Shown here: positions 35,470 through 44,951 of the stretch, in pieces | Layout: every line of letters begins with the position of its first letter | Numbering within the stretch: position 1 is the stretch's first letter | Assembly: GCF_900177715.1 (NCBI RefSeq) | Contig: NZ_FXWG01000003.1 | Location: 434,001-498,000, forward strand | Origin: Altererythrobacter xiamenensis | GTDB taxonomy: Bacteria > Pseudomonadota > Alphaproteobacteria > Sphingomonadales > Sphingomonadaceae | Direction: 5' to 3' | DNA: 64,000 bases | Program-made: the position numbers and the translations under genes | Notes under the pieces: model-generated | What the model was told of the DNA's origin: nothing | Databases searched by the model: none | The model's input: the letters and a program-made list of their open reading frames with translations, nothing else

Positions 35470-36657
35470 TGCCTCTACCTCTTCATCGATCAAGGGGATT
35501 CGGACGGTGATAGAGGTGCCTTTGCCGACTTCGCTCTCTATGTCGAGCCGTCCGCGGTGGCGTTCAACAATATGTTTGACGATGGCAAGGCCGAGGCCGG
35601 TCCCGCCCGAGGCACGGCTGCGCCCGGGATCGGTGCGGTAGAAGCGGCGTGTCAGGTGGGGAATGTGCTCTGCCGCAATACCTTCGCCATGGTCGGTCAC
35701 GATCAGGTGCATGCGGTTTTCTGCGCCCTTGACCAGCTTTACCTCCACAGGTGCATCGGACGCCCCATATTTGAGAGCGTTGTCGACGAGGTTGCGGACG
35801 AGTTGCTCGAGCTGCTTCGCATCGCCCCTGACCTGGTGGCCTGCTTCCAGCTCGAAGCGCAGATTATCGGCGCGCTCCGATCCTGCGGCATCGCGCGCGG
35901 CGCGCTCGACCAGCGGGGCGAGATCGAGCGGCTCGCTCGGTTCTTCGTGTTTCTCCGCCTCGACCCTGGAAAGCGACATGAGGTCGCTGACGAGAGACTG
36001 CAGGCGCCTGGCTTCCTTGAGAATCGTTTCGTGAAACTTGGCGGCGGTCTTGGGATCGAGATCTTCCCCCTCGTCGCGGAGTGTCTCTACGTACCCGATT
36101 ATCGAGGCGAGCGGTGTGCGCAACTCGTGGCTGGCGTTCGCCACGAAGTCCGTATGTGCGCGGCTGATATCGGATTCTGCGGTGAGATTGATCAATTCAA
36201 CCACGGCGAGGCCGTCACCGATGCCCTGCCTGTTGATGCGCCAGATGTCGCGGCGACGAACCAGCCCTTTCACGACTGTCGCGCCGTCTTTCCGCTTCAA
36301 AAGCAGCTTGATTGCCTTGGGCTGACGAAACGCAACGCGCAGGTCCTGATTGACGACATGGCTGCCGAGAAGGTTGCGCGCCGCGCGGTTGGCGAGAGCG
36401 ACCTTGTCCTTGTCGGTCACAAGCAGCGGCGTGGACGAATGCTCGATCAGATCGCGCATATTATCCTGCGTGAACGGCTGCTCTTGCGCCATGAGAGGTG
36501 AATCGGGTGGGGAGGCGACTGCGAGGAAAAGCGAGCCGATCCAGACGACCGCGACCGCAATGGCGAGGAACGGGTCGACACCCATCGCGAACATCGCAAC
36601 CAGCGCTACCAGTGCAAGCAGGATGCCGGACAAGGGAATCGGGTTGGACGGCGTCAT
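35461..36657 (-). CDS. phoR: Phosphate regulon sensor kinase PhoR
   Basis: A 398-aa histidine kinase. Two N-terminal membrane helices (about 10-48) are followed by a PAS-like domain (about 65-160; PLLVTDKDKVALANRAARNLLG), the phospho-accepting histidine 177 in SHELRTPLASIIGY, and a HATPase domain (VRNLVDNALKYG, DHGEGIA, GTGLGLAIVKHI). It phosphorylates PhoB under low phosphate. It follows tRNA-Glu by about 117 bases and precedes pstC; the gap with a Pho box suggests it also has transcripts independent of the pst genes. Confidence 0.92.
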   Translation of the reverse strand: MTPSNPIPLSGILLALVALVAMFAMGVDPFLAIAVAVVWIGSLFLAVASPPDSPLMAQEQPFTQDNMRDLIEHSSTPLLVTDKDKVALANRAARNLLGSHVVNQDLRVAFRQPKAIKLLLKRKDGATVVKGLVRRRDIWRINRQGIGDGLAVVELINLTAESDISRAHTDFVANASHELRTPLASIIGYVETLRDEGEDLDPKTAAKFHETILKEARRLQSLVSDLMSLSRVEAEKHEEPSEPLDLAPLVERAARDAAGSERADNLRFELEAGHQVRGDAKQLEQLVRNLVDNALKYGASDAPVEVKLVKGAENRMHLIVTDHGEGIAAEHIPHLTRRFYRTDPGRSRASGGTGLGLAIVKHIVERHRGRLDIESEVGKGTSITVRIPLIDEEVEALS

Positions 36658-36774
36658 CGCGGGGCGGGCATATCAGATGCTCGTGCAAAGAAAAGCACTC
36701 CGCATCGCGCAGCAGGGCAAAGAACCTGACCGGCTTTCCCCCTGCGGGGGTGAATATTGCGATGTCGGAAAAAG

Positions 36775-36850
36775 TGGTGACCCCTACGGGACTCGAACCC
36801 GTGTTTCCGCCGTGAAAGGGCGGCGTCCTAGACCGCTAGACGAAGGGGCC
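36775..36850 (-). tRNA. tRNA-Glu (anticodon TTC)
   Basis: On the minus strand the sequence folds into a 76-base cloverleaf. GGCCCCT pairs with AGGGGTC at the acceptor, the anticodon loop CTTTCAC gives TTC, and the T-arm contains GGTTCGAGTCC. The 3' CCA is encoded. Confidence 0.95.
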
Positions 36851-36910
36851 AACGCGGTGGAGAGCGCGCCTTTAGGGGGCGGTTGTGATGCGGTCAACCC
36901 CCGCATTCAC

Positions 36911-38695
36911 TCAATCTGCAAAAGCTGCGTCTTCAAGGTGCAATTCGGCCTGCGGGCGGGTGCCCCAGTCGTCGATCTTGGCCCGCCCGGCAAGGTGGAA
37001 CCGTCGCCCGGCAGAGCGATGAAGCAGGGTTTGCGCCATCTCCGTTTCGGCAGCGCGAAATGCGATCGCCTTCAATGACCGACCGTCCTCGCCTGCCGCG
37101 ATAATGCGCAAGTGATCCTTGCCCACAATGTCTGCCTTGATGATTCGCACTGGCCCGACGGCCACACGCGGACCCGGCCAGCCGACGCCATAGGGCCCGG
37201 CGCCGTCGAGCGTCTCTACAAGCGAGGGCGTCAGCCCTCCCGGAGCAAGCGCGAGATCGAGCTGCATCGACTGACTTTGCCGTGCCCGGTCGACATCGCG
37301 TGCCAATCTCTGATCGAGAAACTCCACAAACGCGCTGAGCTTGTCGCGATCGATCGTGAGGCCGGCCGCCATCGCGTGACCGCCGCCTGCCACCAACAGT
37401 TCGGATTCGCGCGCCGCGATTATCGCCGCGCCAAGATCGACGCCGGAGATCGAGCGACCCGATCCCTTGCCGGTGCCGTCCTCGTCGAGAGCAATGACGA
37501 TGGCCGGTTTGCCGGTCTTCTCCTTGATGCGTCCGGCAACGATCCCGATCACCCCGGGATGCCAGCCTTCGCCGCATAGCACCTGCACCGACTGGTTGTG
37601 CTGCGAAGCGATCTGCGCTTCGGCCGCTTCCTGCACCTCCGCCTCGATCGCGCGGCGCTCTTCATTGAGAGCGGAGAGCTGTTCGGCGATCTGGCGCGCT
37701 TCTTCGGGATCGTCAGTCGTGAGAAGGCGCACCCCCAGAGTGGATTCGCCCACTCGTCCGCCTGCATTGATACGCGGGCCCAATGCGAAGCCCAGGTCGC
37801 TGCATTGCGGCGCGCGTTTCAACCTGCTGGCGTCGATCAGCGCCGCCATACCGATCCTGTCGCGGCGCGCCATGACTTTCAGCCCCTGCGCGACGAAAGC
37901 CCGATTGAGGCCGTGCAGTGCCGCAACATCGGCAACGGTGCCCAGCGCGACGAGGTCGAGCAGGCCCATGAGGTCGGGCTCTTTTCGCGTCTCGAAATAT
38001 CCGCGCTTCCGCAGCGTCCTGACGATCGCGATTGCGAGAAGGAAGGCGACGCCGACCGCCGCGAGATGACCGTGGCTCGCGGCCAGATCGTTTTCGTCGA
38101 GACGGTTGGGGTTCACGAGCGCGGCCGCCTTGGGAAGCTCGGCTGCACATTTGTGGTGATCGACGACGATCACATCGATCCCTGCAGTATGCGCCTGTTC
38201 GAGCGCTTCGAAGGCCATCGCACCGCAATCGACCGTGACGATCAGGCTCGAACCCTGTTCCGCGAGCCGGACGAGCGCCTCTCCACTTGGTCCGTAGCCT
38301 TCGAGCAGCCTGTCCGGGATGTAGTAATTCGCGTCGGCACCCAGATCGCGCAAGAGGCTGACCAGAAGCGCGGCGCTGGTTGCGCCGTCGACGTCGTAGT
38401 CGCCGTAGATCGTGACGGCTTCGCCGCCCAGAACCGCCTGCACGATCCGCTCGGCCGCGGTTTCCATGTCGCGAAACTCGGACGGGTCGGGGAGAAAGTC
38501 GCGAAGCGTAGGCTTCGCGTGACGTTCGATGTCGTCTTGCGCGACGCCTCTGGTCATCAGCAGTTGCGCGACGATGTCGTTTTCGAGTGAGGCTGCGCCA
38601 TCCTCGAGCGCCATATTGCCGCCACGCCATCTCCAGGCCCGCCCTGAAAGGGACATCTCGATTCCGAGTGCCGTGGAGAGCGATCGTGTAGCCAT
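36911..38695 (-). CDS. recJ: Single-stranded-DNA-specific exonuclease RecJ
   Basis: A 594-aa DHH-superfamily 5'-3' exonuclease of recombination and mismatch repair. Metal motifs DYDVDGATSAAL, TVDCGAMAFE and VVDHHK (the DHH motif) are in the N-terminal half, with LGTVADVAAL after them. The DHHA1 region follows (GEGWHPGVIGIVAGRIKE, GSGRSISGVDLG, GGGHAMAAGLTI) and a C-terminal OB fold. A start at the second in-frame ATG (MSLSGRAW or MALEDG) is also possible. It is divergent from the flavodoxin-like gene at 38777. Confidence 0.94.
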   Translation of the reverse strand: MATRSLSTALGIEMSLSGRAWRWRGGNMALEDGAASLENDIVAQLLMTRGVAQDDIERHAKPTLRDFLPDPSEFRDMETAAERIVQAVLGGEAVTIYGDYDVDGATSAALLVSLLRDLGADANYYIPDRLLEGYGPSGEALVRLAEQGSSLIVTVDCGAMAFEALEQAHTAGIDVIVVDHHKCAAELPKAAALVNPNRLDENDLAASHGHLAAVGVAFLLAIAIVRTLRKRGYFETRKEPDLMGLLDLVALGTVADVAALHGLNRAFVAQGLKVMARRDRIGMAALIDASRLKRAPQCSDLGFALGPRINAGGRVGESTLGVRLLTTDDPEEARQIAEQLSALNEERRAIEAEVQEAAEAQIASQHNQSVQVLCGEGWHPGVIGIVAGRIKEKTGKPAIVIALDEDGTGKGSGRSISGVDLGAAIIAARESELLVAGGGHAMAAGLTIDRDKLSAFVEFLDQRLARDVDRARQSQSMQLDLALAPGGLTPSLVETLDGAGPYGVGWPGPRVAVGPVRIIKADIVGKDHLRIIAAGEDGRSLKAIAFRAAETEMAQTLLHRSAGRRFHLAGRAKIDDWGTRPQAELHLEDAAFAD

Positions 38696-38776
38696 TACCC
38701 CGTTTTAACCCAATGGTTTGGCCCTCGACAATGGGCTGCAATTGACAATCGACAGCGGCAAGTCTTTGACCGGGCC

Positions 38777-39262
38777 ATGGACGAAACGAAACTCCTGATC
38801 GCTTGGCACAGCCGCACCGATGCCAGCAAAGCAATGGCCGAAGCAGCGTTTGAAGGTGCGGGCGACAATGCGGTGCTGATGCGAGCGACTGAAGTCATGC
38901 CGGAAGACCTGCTCTCAGCGGGGGCCTACCTTTTCGTGTGTCCGGAAAACCTCGCAAGCATGAGCGGTGAGATGAAAGAGATGTTCGACCGGTGCTATTA
39001 TCCCGTTCTCGGCAAGATCGAAGGGCGTGCCTATGCCACCATCATCGCCGCCGGATCGGATGGCGAGGGGGCCCAGAAACAGATCGATCGCATTGCCACG
39101 GGGTGGCGGTTGAAGCGGGTTTCCGATCCGATGATCGTGAACTTCGATGCGCAAACTCCGGAAGAAATCATGGCGACAAAGCAAGTGCCTCTCAATACAC
39201 TTGAAAGTTGTAAAAACCTCGGATCGGCATTGGCCGAGGGGCTATCCTTGGGCATTTATTGA
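38777..39262 (+). CDS. Flavodoxin/NAD(P)H-dependent oxidoreductase-like protein
   Basis: A 161-aa protein with a flavodoxin-type fold. It begins KLLIAWHSRTDASKAMAEAAFEGA, where the phosphate-binding loop (normally S/T-x-T-G-x-T) is HSRTDAS, and has LFVCPENLASMSGEMKEMFDRCYYPVL with the FMN-loop region of this family. It probably binds FMN, but the loop is unusual enough that binding should not be assumed. Cytosolic; the role is unknown. It stands alone 81 bases from the divergent recJ. Confidence 0.72.
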   Translation: MDETKLLIAWHSRTDASKAMAEAAFEGAGDNAVLMRATEVMPEDLLSAGAYLFVCPENLASMSGEMKEMFDRCYYPVLGKIEGRAYATIIAAGSDGEGAQKQIDRIATGWRLKRVSDPMIVNFDAQTPEEIMATKQVPLNTLESCKNLGSALAEGLSLGIY

Positions 39263-39281
39263 TGCCACAGGGGTGTTGATA

Positions 39282-40187
39282 ATGACGGGACGGCGGACCC
39301 AGCGTGACCGAGGAACCACGCTTAGCCCGCCGAGCAGAGAGATAGATGCTCGAAGGGGGAGAGCATTCGATGCTGCCATTGCGAGGAAGGTTCGGCGCGT
39401 GAGCGTTCACGGCGTGTGCCTGTTGTTTGCCTCTGGCGCACGACCCGATCGCTTGGCAGTCCGCGAGTTTGCGGGTCGTCACGCGACGGTTTCGGTGTCT
39501 TTCGATCCGGCCGAACGTCCACCCCTCAAAGCTGTCGACGCACAAAGCATCGCCGCAGGCGAAATGCCCGACCTTGAAGAACACCAGTGGATCGAGCTCG
39601 TCCACTCCGGACTGACCTTCGATCTGCGCGGACTCGTACCGCCGCCTGGCGTCCCAATTCCCCGAACTGAATATCTGGTCGATTTCGATCGGAGACCTTC
39701 AAAATCCGATTTCGAAGCCATCGAACTGGTTCCGGGCTCGCATCTTTCGGGCGGCGAACGCACCCTGCCAGTGCTCAAGGCGATGTTCGCCCTGGCGCGC
39801 GATATCGTACATCACTTCCCGACAATTGAAGCGGTGATCTGGGCACCTTCCCAGAGCGTAATCGGCAGGCGCTTCTTCGAATCGACGGTGACTGCCTGGG
39901 TTGATGGAGGCGCTTTCCCCGCGCTCGGGCTCACAGCTTTCCGTGAGACTGTGGATGGAGGGTTGCACAGTGTCGGCCTCGATTACCTGATCGGTCAGGA
40001 ACTGCGGATTGAACCATCGCTCGCCGCAGACAAGGTTGCGGCAACGCGGCTAGGCGTTCGCCTGATAAACCAGCTCGTTCTGGTCGGACGAGTAACCGAG
40101 GGGGAATACGTCATCGCGCCCGACGGGCAGCGATTGCGGGTGGAGCCCTCGGAAAACGGCAAGTTCGTGAGGGTGCAGGGCGAATGA
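39282..40187 (+). CDS. Uncharacterised protein, about 301 aa, adjacent to an AHH-type gene
   Basis: Not confidently recognised. The first 40 residues are basic and low in structure; from VRRVSVHGVCLLFASGARPDRL the protein is well ordered, with the C-terminal part (AVIWAPSQSVIGRRFFESTVTAWVDGGAFPALGLTAFRETVDGGLHSVGLDYLIGQELRIEP) recalling the DUF4261 fold, though I would not rely on that. The start ATG at 39282 was chosen because the longer frame overlaps the previous gene. It ends six bases before the next gene, so the two are almost certainly co-transcribed. Confidence 0.6.
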   Translation: MTGRRTQRDRGTTLSPPSREIDARRGRAFDAAIARKVRRVSVHGVCLLFASGARPDRLAVREFAGRHATVSVSFDPAERPPLKAVDAQSIAAGEMPDLEEHQWIELVHSGLTFDLRGLVPPPGVPIPRTEYLVDFDRRPSKSDFEAIELVPGSHLSGGERTLPVLKAMFALARDIVHHFPTIEAVIWAPSQSVIGRRFFESTVTAWVDGGAFPALGLTAFRETVDGGLHSVGLDYLIGQELRIEPSLAADKVAATRLGVRLINQLVLVGRVTEGEYVIAPDGQRLRVEPSENGKFVRVQGE

Positions 40188-40192
40188 GCTAA

Positions 40193-40729
40193 ATGCGCCA
40201 ATGGGGGGTCGGCAATACGTTCAATTCTTTCTCGCGCTTGCCTGCGATCCCCTTCAGGCGCGTGAATTGCCGTGGCAGTCTGAGCTACGATCCCGGTCTC
40301 CAGCGTCATCACATTCTGCCACTGCAACTGCTCTCGGTCGGCGCATGCGAAGCGATGTTTTCGGCAATCGGACGCAAGCGTATCGGGTTCGACGATTTTC
40401 GCGCCAACGGACTTCTCTTGCCAGCTAACGAGAACGCGGCGCTGCGGATCGGGATGCCGCTGCATCGCGGGCCGCATCGACATTATAACCTGGTGGTAAT
40501 CGCGCGGGTGGGCCGGATCGAGGAAAGCTGGTCTGCCGAGCGGGCTCAGAATCCCGACGCGGCGCTGCGTAGCGCGCTATTCAGGCTCAGCCTGCTGCAA
40601 GACGCATTGAGGCGTCGCCTGCTTGCGGAGCGCCGGCGGCTCGTCCTGAACAAGAACGACCCGCTCGGCACCGGATACGATTTTACGGAGCTCGACGCGA
40701 TGGCCGAACAGCTCTGGAGCGCGCGCTAG
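40193..40729 (+). CDS. AHH/HNH-type nuclease domain protein
   Basis: A 178-aa protein resembling the AHH family of the HNH/Endo VII nuclease superfamily. LQRHHILPLQLL (about 37-48) supplies the paired histidines, followed by FRANGLLLPANENAALRIGMPLHRGPHRHYN with the conserved asparagine and the second histidine cluster. AHH domains are best known as toxin tips in polymorphic toxins, but stand-alone versions exist. There is no signal peptide or secretion domain. Start codon choice is weakly supported because no clear ribosome site is present. The gene 6 bases upstream may be a partner. Confidence 0.7.
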   Translation: MRQWGVGNTFNSFSRLPAIPFRRVNCRGSLSYDPGLQRHHILPLQLLSVGACEAMFSAIGRKRIGFDDFRANGLLLPANENAALRIGMPLHRGPHRHYNLVVIARVGRIEESWSAERAQNPDAALRSALFRLSLLQDALRRRLLAERRRLVLNKNDPLGTGYDFTELDAMAEQLWSAR

Positions 40730-40739
40730 GCGATCGGTG

Positions 40740-41726
40740 CTAGCTGTTCCACGCGGTATAACCGCTCTTGCTGTCCAGCTCGGCCTTGGCGGCGTGATAT
40801 TCGCGCTCCAGCCGCGCGACCATGTCCTCGACGGTCCCGACCGACTTGACTGCGCCGACACCCTGTCCCGAACCCCAGATGTCCTTCCAGGCCTTCGCCT
40901 TCGTGTTGCCGCCGCTGCCGAAGTTCATCTTGGACGGGTCGCTGACCGGCAAGTCATCGGGATCAAGACCGGCGTTTTCGATCGAGGAGCGCAGGTAGTT
41001 GCCATGCACGCCGGTGAAGAGGTTGGTGTAGACGATCCCCTCCGCGCTTCCTTCCACGATACCCTCCTTGTAACGCTGATCGGCATTCGCTTCCTCGGTC
41101 GCGATGAAGGCGCTGCCCATGTAGGCGAAGTCGGCGCGCATCGCCTGAGCGGCGAGAATCGAATAGCCGTTGGCGATCGAGCCGGAAAGCGCGACCAACC
41201 CGTCGAACCACTCGCGGATTTCCTGCATAAGCGCGAAGGGCGAAAGCGCACCGGCATGGCCGCCAGCGCCGGCTGCGACCGGGATCAACCCGTCCGCACC
41301 CTTTTCAATCGCTTTCCTGGCGAAGCGGTTGTTGATCACGTCGTGCATGGTGATCCCGCCCCAGTTGCGCACGGCGCTGAAGACTTCCTCGCGCGCGCCG
41401 AGCGAAGTGATGATCATCGGCACCTGCCACTTCTCGCAAGTCGCCATGTCGGCCTCGACCCGGTCATTCGACTTGTGAATGATCTGGTTGACGGCAAAGG
41501 GCGCTGCCGGACGATCGGGGTTCTCGCGATTATGCTTGGCCAGTTCCTCGGTAATCTGGTGGAGCCATTCGTCGAGCAGCGTTTGCGGCCGTGCATTGAG
41601 CGCCGGGAAACTGCCGATGATCCCGGCCTTGCATTGCGCGATCACCAGTTCGGGCCCCGATACGATGAAAAGCGGGGAGCCGATCAGCGGCAGGCGAAGA
41701 CGATCGAACGGGGCGGGAAGGGCCAT
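40740..41726 (-). CDS. Nitronate monooxygenase/2-nitropropane dioxygenase family
   Basis: A 328-aa FMN-dependent TIM-barrel enzyme of the NMO family, which oxidises alkyl nitronates or acts as a flavin oxidoreductase. PLIGSPLFIVSGPELVIAQCKAGIIGSFP is the N-terminal signature, GADGLIPVAAGAGGHAGALSP contains the GGHxG phosphate-binding motif and catalytic histidine, and ALSGSIANGYSILAAQAMRADFAYMGSAFIATEEA the second phosphate site. I chose the ATG at 41726, which has GGAGCAAG before it, over one 48 bases upstream. It ends 10 bases from the convergent AHH gene. Confidence 0.88.
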   Translation of the reverse strand: MALPAPFDRLRLPLIGSPLFIVSGPELVIAQCKAGIIGSFPALNARPQTLLDEWLHQITEELAKHNRENPDRPAAPFAVNQIIHKSNDRVEADMATCEKWQVPMIITSLGAREEVFSAVRNWGGITMHDVINNRFARKAIEKGADGLIPVAAGAGGHAGALSPFALMQEIREWFDGLVALSGSIANGYSILAAQAMRADFAYMGSAFIATEEANADQRYKEGIVEGSAEGIVYTNLFTGVHGNYLRSSIENAGLDPDDLPVSDPSKMNFGSGGNTKAKAWKDIWGSGQGVGAVKSVGTVEDMVARLEREYHAAKAELDSKSGYTAWNS

Positions 41727-41832
41727 AACTTGCTCCAGGATTGCTTGCTCTTGACCGTCGCTTAAGTCGGTCAAACGGCGCTGTCGAGCGGGTGATTCTG
41801 TTAGGGTTTGCTAGTGCCGCGATGCCGTAACG

Positions 41833-42900
41833 TCACCCCTTGGGCAGGATGTGTTCGATGCCGTAAAACCGCGCGGCATTGCCCGCATAGAGCGCGCTTT
41901 TCTCATCAGCCGAAGCACCCATGGTGATGCGTTTGAACGCATTCCAGAGCGTCGCGTAATCCGCGCCCCAGTAGTCGACCGGGAAATTGCTTTCGAACAT
42001 GGCACGCTGCGGTCCGAAGGCCTCGATGCAAGTCTCGATATAGGGCCGCCACATCGCGCCCAAGTCTTCGGAGCCGAATCCGGCAGCCGGCCCTTTCTCG
42101 GGAAGCCCGCAAAACGCCATCGCCAGCCCACCCAATTTGACAACGACGTTCTCGCACTTGGCGAGTTCGTGGATGTTGTCGCGCCAGCCGTCGAAGCGCT
42201 CGTGCAGCTTGCCCGTGTAGCTCGCGATATTGAGCGGCGTGCCGCAATGGTCGAGGCAGATCGGCTGATCGGGGAAGGCGCGGGCAAGGTCGATCACGTC
42301 GGGCAATTGCGGCTCGAGCAGCCAGGCGTCGAAAGTCAGGCCTTTCTTGCCGAGATGCGCAAAGCCTTCGCGAAAACTTGCGTCGCGATAGAGACCTTCG
42401 GGAGCATGGAAGGGCGCGCCGAGCACTTCACCATCGGCATCCCAGGCGCCTTGATGACGGATTCCCTTGAAGCGGTCCGGCGATGCCGCCTGCAACCGAT
42501 CGAGCACAGGCTCGACTCCGTCGCCCAGCGTCAGGTCGGCATGTCCGATGATCGCGGCGCAGGCGCGGAAATCGCCGTAAAGGCCGCTCGCCGATTGTGC
42601 GGCGACCCCGTTCACGAACTCGACCTCACCCACGACCTTCATCGCGTCGCTGGCATCGGCGCGATAGAAAGCACCGCACTCCATGAAGACCGTGCCGATG
42701 ATGTTGTGACCGCTCGTCGTATGGGCGTGAAGTTCGTCGAACGTGTAATAGGCGTTGTCGATCAGGGCTGCGATGAAAGGGTGATGCGGTTCGGGAAAGG
42801 CGCCGACCAGCGGGCGCAGGTCCCACAGATGATGATGTGGATCGATGATCGGAAGATCGGGTTCGAGGATCTCTTCGGCCTGGTTTGTCGCTTCACCCAT
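41833..42900 (-). CDS. Amidohydrolase family protein (TIM-barrel, PDC-hydrolase-like)
   Basis: A 355-aa metal-dependent hydrolase of the amidohydrolase-2 group, which includes 2-pyrone-4,6-dicarboxylate lactonase and L-rhamnono-lactonase relatives. IIDPHHHLWDLRP near residue 18 carries the metal histidines; the strand-end motifs LDHCGTPLN and MFESNFPVDYWGADY follow in order. The substrate is unknown. It lies 106 bases upstream of the nitronate monooxygenase on the same strand. Confidence 0.85.
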   Translation of the reverse strand: MGEATNQAEEILEPDLPIIDPHHHLWDLRPLVGAFPEPHHPFIAALIDNAYYTFDELHAHTTSGHNIIGTVFMECGAFYRADASDAMKVVGEVEFVNGVAAQSASGLYGDFRACAAIIGHADLTLGDGVEPVLDRLQAASPDRFKGIRHQGAWDADGEVLGAPFHAPEGLYRDASFREGFAHLGKKGLTFDAWLLEPQLPDVIDLARAFPDQPICLDHCGTPLNIASYTGKLHERFDGWRDNIHELAKCENVVVKLGGLAMAFCGLPEKGPAAGFGSEDLGAMWRPYIETCIEAFGPQRAMFESNFPVDYWGADYATLWNAFKRITMGASADEKSALYAGNAARFYGIEHILPKG

Positions 42901-43208
42901 CGCAATTCTTCTCCCTTAATTCCTACCGGATGGAACACATGGAACAGTGTTCAGATAGAGGAAAGTGGGAGCACTCTCGCCTGTTCAAACCGGGGCCCCC
43001 TCTCCTTATGCTCGGATCATTCTCCACGACGCGAGAAGTAGCAAGGCCGAATGCGGTAGGAAAGAATGCCGGGGTTTGCTTCAACCTCGGCAGTTTGCGC
43101 CGAGGCGCAACCTCTTGAGGGCAGCTTTCCACATCGGATAGCGCCTCTCGGCTTTGGATTTACGCAGTTACCCCTAGAAGAGTGTCTGGCTTTGTTTGGA
43201 GGAATGCC
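42901..43208. other. 308-base gap between amidohydrolase and VWA genes
   Basis: It contains a small repeat at 42931-42952 in which ATGGAACA occurs twice in tandem and GAACAC faces GTGTTC across eight bases. The rest shows no gene or conserved element that I can support. Both flanking genes start outward from it, so their promoters should lie here. Confidence 0.5.
42931..42952. repeat. Short tandem/inverted repeat in a divergent promoter gap
   Basis: Two copies of TGGAACA in tandem, with GAACAC (42933-42938) and GTGTTC (42947-42952) forming an imperfect palindrome. The GAAC pair is spaced by five bases, so it is not a LexA box. It may be a regulator site for the divergent genes. Confidence 0.35.
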
Positions 43209-44942
43209 GTGGCAGCAACCAGCTCTTGGCGCTTTGCGACCTGCGCGATCGCTGGTTTGCTCCTGGGTTCCGGCTTTGGTGCTGCGACTGCGCGATCAGC
43301 CCAGGAACCAGTAGACGTTTTTGCGGAGGAGCCGGGCAGAAACAGCATGCTCGACCTTGCAGAGATGGAGAGGATTTCCCTCGACAGCGTATTCCTGCCG
43401 AAGCCGGACATGTTTCCGGTCGAAGCATTGCTCGCCACCCATTTTCAGACCGCTTCCCACGCAGCACCCTGCGATGCGCGCGTTTGTATCGCTGCGCATT
43501 CGGCACCCGCCAATCTGCCGGGGCGGCCCGACGACACCCGGTTGGTCCGGCTGGATTTACTCGCATCTCCGGTCGCCCAGCTTCCGGATGGCCCCATCGA
43601 ACTCGTGCTGGTCATCGATCGGTCGGGATCGATGGAGGATGGCAAGCTGGAGCAGATGAAGCGCGGTCTGCTTACGGCGCTACCGGCGTTGCGGGATTCG
43701 GATCGCCTTGCCGTGGTGGCTTTTGGCGAAAGCTCCGAGCTGCTGGTGCCACTGGGCGAGGTAGGGGGGCGACGCGAAAAAATCGTCGATGCGATCTCGT
43801 CGCTCGAACCTTCTGGGCTGACCAATCTGGAAGACGGGCTCGACCTCGGCTTCCGTACTGCGATGAAAGGAGCCGCTACTCCGGGACAAGACCGGCGCCT
43901 CCTCCTCATTACCGATCAATGGCCGAACCTCGATCCCGCCATGCAAGACGGACTGATCGATCTTGCCAGAGCCGGAGCCGCTCAATCCGTCGGACTATCG
44001 ACCGTCGGGGTCCACCAGACATTCGACAACGTGCTTGCCATGCGACTTTCAGCCATTCCCGGCGGGCGTTTCCTCGACTGGGCCGAAGGTGAGGACGGTG
44101 CAGCGCTGCTCGCGAAGAATTTCGCCAGTCTCGTATCCGACCCGGCCAGAAACGTGCAATTGCACTTTGGTCCGGATGCAGGACAGCGCGTCACCGCGCT
44201 CTATGGCGTGCCTGAAGAACTGGTCAGCGTGGAAGACAATGGCCGCGTTTCCATCGCTCTGGGCGGGGGCTTCGTGGAGGCAGGTGATCGCGGCATTTAT
44301 GCGTCCATAGCGGGTCCCGATGAAGGCGATGCGGGAGGGATGGCAGGGCTCGACGTCAATCTTACGGCTACTCGAGAAGATGGCGCCGAGTTCTCGGTTG
44401 CTCCGCAGTTGAGCACGGATATGGCGAAAGGCCAGATGGGCGAGGCACAGGCCATCATCGACACTCACCTGACCGTAACGGGCGCGTTGGAAACCTATCA
44501 TACCGGCGGGGACATCGCCGAAGCGCGGCAGGAACTCGAACGACTGCAGGAGCGGATGCGCACGCCCCCTTATGGATCGCTGGACGACGAGCGCCAGATC
44601 GTCGCCGCGATCGAGCGCAAGTTGAGAGCGATCGAAGAGAATACCGGAAGCCTTGCCTTGCTCGAAGCGATCGCAGGCCGCTGGGAAGTGCTCTCTCAAA
44701 AAGGGCTCGCCGGCGCGCGGAAAGGCGACCTGCTGGAACTGACGCGGGAGCGGGAACTGCTGATCACGCGCCGAAGCGGGCCGGGTATGGATGCCACCTC
44801 GCGTCAGACCTTTCAGATCACCGGTGACAGGCTGCTGGTGGACGATACCGACCTGTTCTTCAGGATCGAGGCCAAAGGCGATCGGCTCACCCTGCATGAT
44901 GAGCTCGAAGGTGATCGCCTCCGGCTGAAACGCTTGCCTTAA
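43209..44942 (+). CDS. Exported von Willebrand factor A domain protein
   Basis: A 577-aa protein. The GTG at 43209 has TTTGGAGG before it and gives a clean signal peptide (residues 1-30, ending near ATARS), so I prefer it over the upstream GTG at 43182. The VWA domain spans about 120-290 with the metal-ion-dependent adhesion motif DRSGS (VLVIDRSGSMEDGK) and GLTNLEDGL. The C-terminal 200 residues are a charged helical region and a lipocalin-like stretch that I cannot name. It probably acts in the periplasm as a protein-binding module. No moxR or other usual partner is adjacent. Confidence 0.82.
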   Translation: MAATSSWRFATCAIAGLLLGSGFGAATARSAQEPVDVFAEEPGRNSMLDLAEMERISLDSVFLPKPDMFPVEALLATHFQTASHAAPCDARVCIAAHSAPANLPGRPDDTRLVRLDLLASPVAQLPDGPIELVLVIDRSGSMEDGKLEQMKRGLLTALPALRDSDRLAVVAFGESSELLVPLGEVGGRREKIVDAISSLEPSGLTNLEDGLDLGFRTAMKGAATPGQDRRLLLITDQWPNLDPAMQDGLIDLARAGAAQSVGLSTVGVHQTFDNVLAMRLSAIPGGRFLDWAEGEDGAALLAKNFASLVSDPARNVQLHFGPDAGQRVTALYGVPEELVSVEDNGRVSIALGGGFVEAGDRGIYASIAGPDEGDAGGMAGLDVNLTATREDGAEFSVAPQLSTDMAKGQMGEAQAIIDTHLTVTGALETYHTGGDIAEARQELERLQERMRTPPYGSLDDERQIVAAIERKLRAIEENTGSLALLEAIAGRWEVLSQKGLAGARKGDLLELTRERELLITRRSGPGMDATSRQTFQITGDRLLVDDTDLFFRIEAKGDRLTLHDELEGDRLRLKRLP

Positions 44943-44951
44943 GCGCCCGCT

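Noticed and set aside
42932..42945. A LexA box from the tandem GGAAC repeats in the 42.9 kb gap
   Set aside because: The GAAC copies are five bases apart, not seven.
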